DNA from: Sipunculus nudus
Taxonomy: Eukaryota; Annelida; Sipuncula; Golfingiida; Sipunculidae
Assembly (NCBI GenBank): GCA_026874595.1
Contig: CM049315.1
Location: 18,499,664-18,563,663 of the forward strand
Reading direction: 5' to 3'
Length of the DNA stretch: 64,000 nt
The notes under the pieces were generated by a model. It had not been told where the DNA came from, made no database searches, and saw only the letters and a program-made list of their open reading frames with translations. The translations under genes and the position numbers were made by a program. The first letter of the stretch is position 1. The number at the start of each line of letters is the position of its first letter. This document shows, piece by piece, positions 33,870 to 44,300 of the stretch.

Positions 33870-34506
33870 GGGGGTGTATGTGTTTGTGTGCGGTAAAACC
33901 TAAACTATATCAGATACATAACAATTATATCAATCAATGACTTAATCTATAGCCACATATTCAGGACGTTTACTGGGAATTCATTAACCGGGGGTCGTAT
34001 ACTAAAGCATACATATATACACAGACCCCGAGTGTGTGCACACACATTATGTATATATAGTGGTATGCGGCTGGCCAAATCTTTAATTTTCCTCTAGACA
34101 AGTGCTGTCAACACATCTGACCCGGGCCCTGTGTTTAGTCAACCCTTAATATATTCAGGCTATTCTGATCTGCAAAGAGCATTCGAACACGTGATTCACC
34201 AAAGATGCCGCTCTCCCTTAGAAGCTTGACATGAAAAGCTTGTTTGGGGAACGTGACTGTGAAAAGTTTAGTACAAACACCTTCGAGGCCAATGCATAGT
34301 AGACAGTTGACTGTCAGGCAATTGATATTTGTCTTGAGAGCCTCGGATTGAATACAAGAGTGTCAACAACCCGCTGAAGCTTGGCGGAGATATAGGGTAT
34401 GATTACGTACCCCGCCCCTTCATAAATGACTTCTCCGTCCTGAAGTCCAGTGCCTAGGTTTCCAGTACTCTATGTGTGGCCTTTGCCTTTAGTTTTACCC
34501 GCGCTG

Positions 34507-34513
34507 TATAAAT
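34507..34513 (+). promoter_or_regulatory. Possible TATA box of gene 2
   Basis: TATAAAT in a GC-containing context (GCGCTGTATAAATCGGG), about 490 bp before the start codon of the plus-strand GALNT. It is only a motif match; no initiator was identified. Confidence 0.25.
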
Positions 34514-34997
34514 CGGGTTTACGGATATTTTCCCAGGATACATACAAACGAGGACCATCAGCCAAATATTTATGCTTACGCGACGTTTGGATTGATCGTT
34601 ATTCTAGCGTTATCTAGAATTATTATATAATTGCTCTGTCTTGGCATGATTATTACGACTATAAATTGAAGGAGGAGTCATTTCTCTGGTAATAATGATG
34701 TGTTATTTGAAGCAAGAGAGCAGTTTTAACCATGCAAGGAAAAATATACACGAATTCAATTATTTCAGGCAACAGGATTTTTAAATAAATTTACAGGAAT
34801 CTGATGTCATGGATATCGGCAACACACAGGAAAATAAAGGACTAGCATGACGACGCTGTATAAAATAAACAGGATATAATATGATATAGAATTTACAGGA
34901 TTACAATTATTCTGATATGGGATCAATCGCTATGGTTCTATCCTATGGTTCACAAGGAGGGCACGGGCCACGGAGAAACTAGTGGTACTTCTCTCAG

Positions 34998-35130
34998 ATG
35001 AAAATCTGTATGGATGGCCGAAAACGCTGGAGGAGAGGGGCGGCCTCTGTGGTACTAACGTTTGTTGGAATTTGTTCGATAATACATCTTCACCTGTTTG
35101 GGCACTTATGGAACCAAAGTCAAAAAGAAG
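34998..35130 (+). CDS. Divergent GALNT, exon 1 (signal anchor)
   Basis: ATG at 34998 is fixed by an in-frame TAG at 34980-34982. The exon encodes MKICMDGRKRWRRG, strongly basic, then a hydrophobic run (ASVVLTFVGICSIIHLHLF) typical of a type II Golgi anchor. Donor GTAAAG, phase 1. Confidence 0.8.
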
Positions 35131-36403
35131 GTAAAGTTTATTTACCTGGGAAATCATTGATGATTGATGTATATTATATAATTACATGACATGGCAAAAA
35201 ATCGGCTTCCCTGGGGAAAATATGACAGTAAATTCAGTCATACTCATAATATCTTTATTTTTATTGAAGATTGGTGCATGTTTTTTTTTATTTATTCTTT
35301 TTTTCACTGGTATTATCTTCAGGACCTCGGGACGGTACAACTGTCCTCAGACCAATCTGTAGTGGAAGCCAATTAGCCAATTAGACCCCCCCCCCCCCCG
35401 AAAATACCGAATTAGCTTAACAGAGTCAGAAGTTGCATCAAGATGTACATGTATTTTAAACTACCCAAGGTTGCGCCATATTCGCTTCTCTTACCTTCCA
35501 TCCCTACCCACCCATGCATTAGGCTCAGATCCTGTATCCAATTATGCTCATAATATATCTATTTTTATCGAAGATTGGTGTATATTACATATATAAATGC
35601 TGTTTAAGTAACACAATTCTAAGACACAATCTGGCAATGAATGCATGATTAAAACTATCATTGAAATTGACTTTTTTCTTTAAATTTATTCCAATAATAC
35701 TTTTATCACTGTGAACATGGACATGACAACCATTGGTTTAAGAAAAATTAAAGAGGTGGTAGTTGGATGATTTTAATATAAAAAAAACTCGGATTTACAA
35801 TGGTAATGCATGGCAAATTTGTTAACCTAGTATATTTAACAGACTGTACCATCTGGATGTTATAAAGACGTTTTACTTCCAAACACCCGTGCACAGACGG
35901 ACATAAACAACCACCTCAACTGTTGAACAGTGGTACAGTGACATATGGCATACAGTCAATGGCCATTTTTTTATAATATGATTTATTTATACATATCTTT
36001 GAATCTAACATCTCGGTTACCTGGTTTTTATGAATTACAATTTGTTTTGATTTTAATGTATGTTGGCAATATAAATATATATATATATATATAGTGGACT
36101 CAAGTTCCCTTTTTTAATAACTTGGACTCGAGTGTCCTGGACTCGAACTTGTACTCGGAGGCAAGGACTTGAGAAATGGAAAAGCCAAATCCATCTCGAG
36201 TCTAGCAGAAGGAACGGTCTGACACATACCATATAAAGACCTTTTTCCGCATGTGCGAATTATTCACAAAATATTAAAAAGGACAGTATATAACAAGGTC
36301 TGCATTGGACTCAGGACCCGAACTTAGACACGGGTTCCAGATGACTCTGACTAGAAGAAGGTGGACTTGAACTCGAACCTCAAGCAATCGGACTATATAT
36401 ACA

Positions 36404-36489
<86 letters not shown>

Positions 36490-39430
36490 TGTACTAGTTA
36501 AAAGACCAATCCATCCCTGTCCTCGCGCCTAGCTCTTAGGGATTGCAAGGGTTATCATACAAGCATAACTTTTTTTTAGATTCATTGCGGATGTCGGTGG
36601 TGAGGCGGTCAGTTGAAGGAAGTAGTTCTTCTCGCGGCGTGGTGCACGGGGACTGGACGCTCGTCTCATCTCGACCAGATACTAAACATGAATGGAACTG
36701 GGGATCACTCGCCGGCAGGTATAATGACGCCAACAGATACGAAATTAAAAGCCTTCACGTCTCACACTTTTCCTTGTTACTTTTTTAATATTTTTTACCC
36801 CCCCCCCCCCCCCCCCCCCTCAGGAGAACGTGTTTTTGCCGCCGTTGGTATTTGGTTGGTTTGCCCGTTCACGATTTTTCATGACAAGTGAAGGAAAATA
36901 TGCACTGGTACATTAATTAATTTACAGGTCTCCATAATGAAGGTCTTAAATTAACTAATGATTGATGTAGCAAGTGTTTTGATGTAATACCCCAGGTGTC
37001 AACAGAAGACGTACGACATGGACGGGTTACGCGCGTCCGTGGTGATAACGTACCACCGCCAGGAGGCGCTGCAGAACATTTTACACACTGTCCATTCATT
37101 GGTGGAGCGCACACCAGCTGAGCTGCTCGGCGAGATCGTGTTAGTAGACGACACTTCGCAGCATGGTAGGTGGTATAACCATTCATCATCCTGAGTCTGA
37201 ATCCATCTGTACTATTCTGTACTCATGATCAAGACAACTATTCAGACATTGAATGATTCTTGTATAATCAATAAACTGGATTTCACTCCACAAAAGTTTC
37301 AACTGTTTCACTTTACATAAAGTAATATAGTCTGTTCCATATGCCCTTATAGGTCCAAATTGGTCGTAGGAGGTATGGTTTTATAAAGTCTAAATTAATA
37401 TCTGAAAATTGCCCGCCAATGAATGAATCATTCAGGTCTGCAAGGCAAATTATCGAACATCTGGGGTTACAGTATAATTTACCCAATGAAGTAATGGGGT
37501 CAAGTAAACATTGTGACAGACGTTGATCGAGTGTAAGATCTTAAGATTACCATATAAACATTCTAAAAATAGTCAGCTAATGGTCCATTCCGCCTGTCAT
37601 TTCTTGAAGAGCCATTCAGAATGGCGTAAGGCTCATAACGATAAATTATGATGATGAATTACAGATGGAAATAACTTTTGATTTAACAGAAAAGCGCTGG
37701 ATGAGACAGCTTAGATGTTACATGGATTTATTAAGGGATTTAGTCTTTCTTTAACTAAACATTCTAGCAGTAAGCGGCAGTATTTCATGATCAGCACTCC
37801 TTCAGAAGTCTTTTAGAGTTGTTACTTTCTCCTCTCTTCCAGATTCACAGGGACAAATCATCAAGAACTACATGGTATCAATATTTCCGGAAGTTTCGTT
37901 TACATTTCTGCGCATGCCCCATAATGTGGGATTAATTAAAGCAAGGCTGGCTGGATTCCGGGCCGCAAATAGTCCTATTGTCGTAGCCATGGATAGTCAT
38001 ATGGAAGTCCAAGGACACTGGTAATTAGTGATGTCTTATTTAACCTTTTTTTTATTCTAAAACGTTCCATTTGACATATAGTACTTATTTCTTTCTTTTT
38101 GTTTGATAATCAAAAATTCAAAATGATGGTGATGTAAGGAACAAATGCAAGATTACACAATGTATCACTCCTAAAAATTGTAATATGGTCCGTTAAAGGT
38201 ACGGCACCAGCAACTACAACTCATTCATAGGATTGTTACAAAACAGGGCCTAACGCATCACATAGCTTTCATTCATGATGAGTGCACCATGGCTTTGAAC
38301 AATGGCATACAGAGATCCGAATGATCGTAGATCAAATCCAGACAAATGTTATTTTGGAAATAAGACGAAACAAAACATTTACACCGAAAAACAGAATATT
38401 CATCAAATTTTACCTAGCACAATATTGTTACATATCTATCTTATATTTTATGATTTATTGTTTTATCCCACCATGTACACAGGTTGGAACCTCTTTTACA
38501 CGAAATTAAGCGAGATCAGCGCACCCTGGCGGCCAGCTATCTGGACTGGATGTTTCCTCCGGACACAAAAGGCAAAGGTATATGTTCCACGATTTTTTAC
38601 TAAATCAGTAGTGCAGGGGCTTGTATGGGCGAAATGTATGTCATCAGTGATGCAAAGAATACACCAAATTCTCGGCAGGAACCGGTTTATAATCCTTAAC
38701 TGATCAGAGGGCCACTTACGCTCACTTGCGACTGGCAGGCTCGCTTGAGACTGGCATCGCGTGCATCTAGTGGCAATCATATAACATATTTATTTTAAAT
38801 TCTAAAGATTTCTATTTTCCTATAAAGAAAGCCTCTGAGGTAAATGTTGAACACTTATTACAGGTACAATGGAACCTAAGTTAGATAATACCCGCATCAT
38901 AAATATAACAAACGCAGATTTTTTTCCAAAATATAAAATAAATCTTATAACAGTAAGAGATAAATGCATGTTGCATTCTAAACACATGGAAACGTTTAAA
39001 GAAATCGAGCAATTTGGCTGTTAATTTAATTATGTTATTCGTACATGAATATCTAAAATCACATTAATATGGAGATTTCTATCCGCAGTTCCCCTCTCTC
39101 GCTCCAAATCCCTAGTAAATTAGTTCAAAGGGTGGAGTTATTGCAATCAGCATCGCCACTGCCTAGCAAAATCATTGTATACATCCAGTCCAATCTTTAT
39201 TTCTGCCGCAGTGTGGCGCTACACTCACGGAGGCAGCAGCTGGAAGACCCTGTTTGACTGGGGGATGGTGTTTGGATTCCAAGATGTTCCTGCACAGGCG
39301 AAAAAGAACTTAGATCCAACAGAGGCAGTAAGGTAAAAACGAACATTAGCCGGAGTGTAGTTTACCGTACATTCATGATATTTTATAATAGATGCATACA
39401 TGTTCTTACACATTCAGAAAAACGCAATAT

Positions 39431-39476
<46 letters not shown>

Positions 39477-41331
39477 GACTGATGATTCTTTTATATTTAA
39501 ACAGCAAACATAGACTTAGTAAAATCAATTTATGTGGTACTCAAGGAATGCCATAAAGACATCAATAACCCCCCCCCCCTAAAAATAGAATATGTGCAGC
39601 TTATATTATCGAAGGCTGATAACGTGATAGCAAATCTTTAGTTTTGAAACAGGAAACAAAATAATCAATTGACCTTTTCTCATTTATCTCAATAGCGCCC
39701 CCTACAGACGACGACTGACATTAAGTGTTCTGGTCACTCATAGTGACATGAAATATTTAGAATCATTTTATATTATTTAAGTCAAAATTATATCTTTATA
39801 TCAACGGTGACCTGTTTGTTTAGCCGACCACGCGTGTTATGAACCGGACACATCACTGTCTGTTCATATCGCTGCCGGTTAATATATATCAGTCCGGCAC
39901 ATGACCTGCGCTCAGTGAAGCAACCAAACTCACCCCTGCCTCGGAATAAGATCGACAAACATCACGGGTCATATGACGTTACTACGCTCAGTGACGCACT
40001 GCCCTGAATGAAACTAACAACAAACCTGCTCCTAATACGATTATATTACGTGAATTTTGCAAGCTCATGGAAAAGGTCTATTACATCCACATTGTAGAAC
40101 TAATGAGATAATGCGGTTGTTTGTTAGATATTTAGAATGTATTACACCAGGGACACTTGTGAAAAAAATTCTTGGAGTATGAATATTCCTGGCCCTGCAT
40201 ACCGATCTAACAGAGAAAGGACGATTTCATGTAGGGGCACATATATACAGTGGATGGCAAGGCAACAGATCGCTAAGCCTATAGTGGATACTTCTGTTGG
40301 ATATAAACTGAACCCTCACCTAAATGGATTATTAAAATTATTTTAATTATCTGTTTAGTTTCAATATAAAAATGATGTTTATGAATTATGCTGAATACTT
40401 TGACATCTATGTAATTTGAAGGACCCCTGTGATAAGCGGCACCATATTCGCCATTAAAAAGGACTTTTTCGAAGAAATTGGTGCAATGGATGCAGAAATG
40501 GAAGGATGGGGAGGCGAAAATATTGATGTTGCAATCAGGGTAATTACACTGTATACATCATACTGTTAAATGTGTATTAATATTAATATTTTGATATGCA
40601 AATTATTGGGCAACTCGCTTTAATCACATCTTATACAGTCCTTATTTCAAACGATGCCAAGTTCGGCAAACTAACAGTTAATACAGAGAATATTGATGTA
40701 GAAATGGAAGAAACCAGTCATACTATTTCCTTTATATTGTATTTGTTTCTTATTCAGGTGTGGTTGTTCGGTGGAAGGGTTGTGAACGTGCCTTGCTCAC
40801 ATGCCGCCCACCTCGAGCAAACAGGGTCACGTGATTATCGGTGGTCATGGAAACGTCGAGCTTTGCGCAACTACAAGCGGATTGCTGAAGTGTGGTTTGG
40901 GCCTTATAAGAGATATTTCTTTCAACATTATCCAGAAGCTGAAGTGAGTAGGAAAAAACAGACGCTGAAAAATCTCTCAGAGAGTAGATATAAAGTAGAA
41001 ATCGAAGAATCTCTCAGCCAGATAGTATAGTAACTCTTTTGGATGGATCAGTTTATCGCTTTCCTATTTTGGCACATGTTATATCCATTGTCCTTGCTAT
41101 GCAAGCTGCCTCCGTCTTTTTACATTATTTTATTTTTAAAACTTGAATGTGAAGTCGGAGCCGAGTAACCCCCACCCGAAGCAGAATTTCATTTGTGTAC
41201 ACATACTGACACGTTTCAGTTACACAGGTACTCATAGTGAATGAAAAACAAGCACTGATCCTGATTCCCTGAGCTGCTTGAATCTGGTGACAAAAGGAAC
41301 TGTAACACAATAGAAATGAGCCTTTGAATTA

Positions 41332-41377
<46 letters not shown>

Positions 41378-44300
41378 CAGATCTAGGTTGCCTCCAGAAT
41401 TAATAGATTGTTCTTGGTGTGTTACCCAAACCTTCTTTAAAATTTCCCCTAATGTGTTCAGTACTTTTTTTTCGTAAAACAGCTAACGTACAAACGAACC
41501 AACCAAGGGAGAAAAACTCTGTCTGTTTCCTTTGTGGCCTCAACGGTTATAAAACCTGAGCAAGAGCTGCCCTCTGTTGTTATGAGGGTAAACTATTATG
41601 AATTGAAAGAAATTATATGACTTGATTGAGTAGACGTTCGTTTACAGGATATTGACCCAGGAGATCTCAAGGAACGCAAAAAGTTTGCAAATAGAAGTAT
41701 ACACGATATTAAATGGTATCTCACCCATGTTTTTCCGGAACTAGGGCTACCGGAAGTGGACAGTTTAGGTTACGGAGGGGTACGTAAACATTCGAACAGT
41801 TTTCCTCTTCTTCTTTTTTTTTCAAATTCATTTTTATAATTTCATTTGATGATGAATATCGTATGATCAGTTACTCTCTTGGAATATTTTTAGAAGTAAT
41901 GGTAAAACACAGAAACATATGTTTATGATAATAGTTTAATTAATATAATAATAGAAAAATGTCTCAGTTTTTGTATTCTCTTGGAACAATTATTTACTCT
42001 GAGCCTGGAAAAAAAGATGAAATTGCAAGTTTTATTTTATTCCTTGATAATCTTAGGCTGTTTATAAAAATAGTTTTAGATTGTTATGTGTTTGTTATAT
42101 TTTCAAGGTGATGAACGTCGGAACCAAGCTGTGTTTACATGTAGCGGACGACGGAACGCTTCGCGCCTTCACATGTGGCAATAAACCAGACGCCCAGGCA
42201 AGTCATGTGATATATCACGTGTTAAAAAAATATCTCATCTCCCATCTGCTGGTACCTTGCATTTTTATTTATGACCCCGATTTCTAATCTGATGATACAT
42301 ATTATACCAGTTATACTAACAGCGCTTGGTTGTTTTGTATGCAGCCATTCCATGAGTGGGGGAATCCCTGGGGAATCCCATATGATGTTAGTCTCGCTAG
42401 ATTTACTTTATTGTTAAATAAATAATTTTATGGACGGAAAAAAATTGATATTGTCTTATTTTAAACTCTTGTGTTAATTTGGTTTAATATGAAGAAGAGC
42501 ACGCTTTATTTGCTTTACTTTATATAAAAGTAATTATTTATATTTTTGAGATAATCAACCAATAAACAATCAGAAAAAGGCATCGTGTGTTGCTATCAAT
42601 GGATGAATACCACTTCAGCATTCCAAGATTAAGTGCCGCTACCAATGAACAAGGCGATAATTTCTGTCCAGATATTGTAACCTTTTATGATGAAAGACCA
42701 GCAGAAGTGATTAAATGTATATTTTAGTCCGAAAAACACAAGTAAACTGGTTTTTACGGACCGAAACTGTAATTTACCTTATTATCGCTCAAACTCAGAC
42801 ATCCGCTGAAAGCAGCCTTCAGTTTTCTTTTAGAATTCACGCCAATAGGCCTGAAATTGCGTCAGAATACTTAAATATATATAAATATATATATGACAAA
42901 CCATATATAACATGTTTATATATGGGGACCGAAGCACCTATGGTTGAGGTCTCCTTTGTAGTGTCCGGTCGGTAATCATGTCTTCCGCAATTGGCATCGT
43001 GTCGTAAAATAATCGGCGTGATTATTCCGAAACATGCCAAAGACCCATGCAGCCCTAGTTATAATGATTACGTTGATTGATGTTTAAGCGATATAATTGG
43101 GAAAAGAGACTAAATATAGCCATGCATTTTTATTAACATCACGTTACTTTTAATCCATTGGATCTATAGGTAATACCATATTACTCGGCCAAGTTATTTT
43201 ATTGTTAGTTAATACTAATAGGAATGAATAATAAGTAACTTTTCGAAAATTGTTCTGAATTCACTGATCAAAATATTCAGGGCCTGTGAAACAGTTCTTG
43301 ACCATATAAGGCAAAGGGGATTTTGCAAAACGAGAATAAGTGTTATGAATTATAATTGGATATTTCCTAAAAAAAGTTTTCATAGAAAGAGATTTCATTG
43401 AATTGTTTAATTGAATGCTTGTTTGTATCAGGATGAATCCACGATCACTTTTGTGCAGTTTACCCTTTAGATACATTAAATGTCAGAAGCGGATTAGCCG
43501 TCGCATCCTTTTCATAAGGTATTCATACCAACTTAAATGTTGAGCCTTGACCTCCCCCCCCCCCCCCTTATATAAAGTCCTGCCAGGTAACCCCTCCTTT
43601 TCCTAAATCCTGGATTCGCCACTGAATGTACACATAATCCACTTATTCGAAGTTTATATGTATTTATCTTTTTGCAGGGGATATACTGGTCGCATCACGG
43701 TCACCTCAGGTTTCCAATTTACATGATAGACCTAAAGTTCGTGACAGATAATTATATTTTAGTAAGACAAGAGTATCTCCCGTATCACAACGGTACTAGT
43801 GGCGCCACCTGGATCCACTGGCAGGTACTACATCACAATTAATACTCGAAAACACATACTTGTTTACGGTGGCTCGTATAAGACATGCACAAAATTATTT
43901 TAATCTCATTCCCACGAGATAGTAATTCGTTCCCACGCGTTGGTATCTCGTGGCCACGCAATAATTATCTCGTTCCCACGCGTTAGTATCTCGTGGCCAC
44001 GTGATACTATCGCGTGGCCACGCGATAATTATCGCATGGGAACGAGATAAATGTAGATAGACAATACAGTAAGACCTACATCTTAAATCCTTAAAGCATG
44101 TTTCTGTACACTGGATGAAGACTATGGTCAATTATTTGCATGATTTTAGAGCGGGCTTAATATGCTGAGACCTAAAATGATGCAACCGTGACTCGTACAA
44201 CACTCGTGGTCCATGTTTTTAGAGAATGTGTGAGCGGGGAATGTTCATAACATGAATTACATAACTGAAGTTTTATTGCAGAAAGAAAGATGTAAGGGGG

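Larger units (their letters stand above)
32362..34500. other. Spacer between the GALNT genes, distal part
   Basis: No gene seen. It contains a TG run (32370-32390), a 27-base poly-C tract (32827-32853), and AAT and AT microsatellites (33747-33867). The last 500 bp before gene 2 are less repetitive and probably hold its promoter. Confidence 0.5.

Noticed and set aside
38302-38703. 133-residue open frame
   Set aside because: Intronic frame overlapping exon 5 in a different reading frame; no domain.
40596-41030. 144-residue open frame
   Set aside because: It reads from intron 7 through the true exon 8 (40758-40943) into intron 8. Only the exon part is kept.
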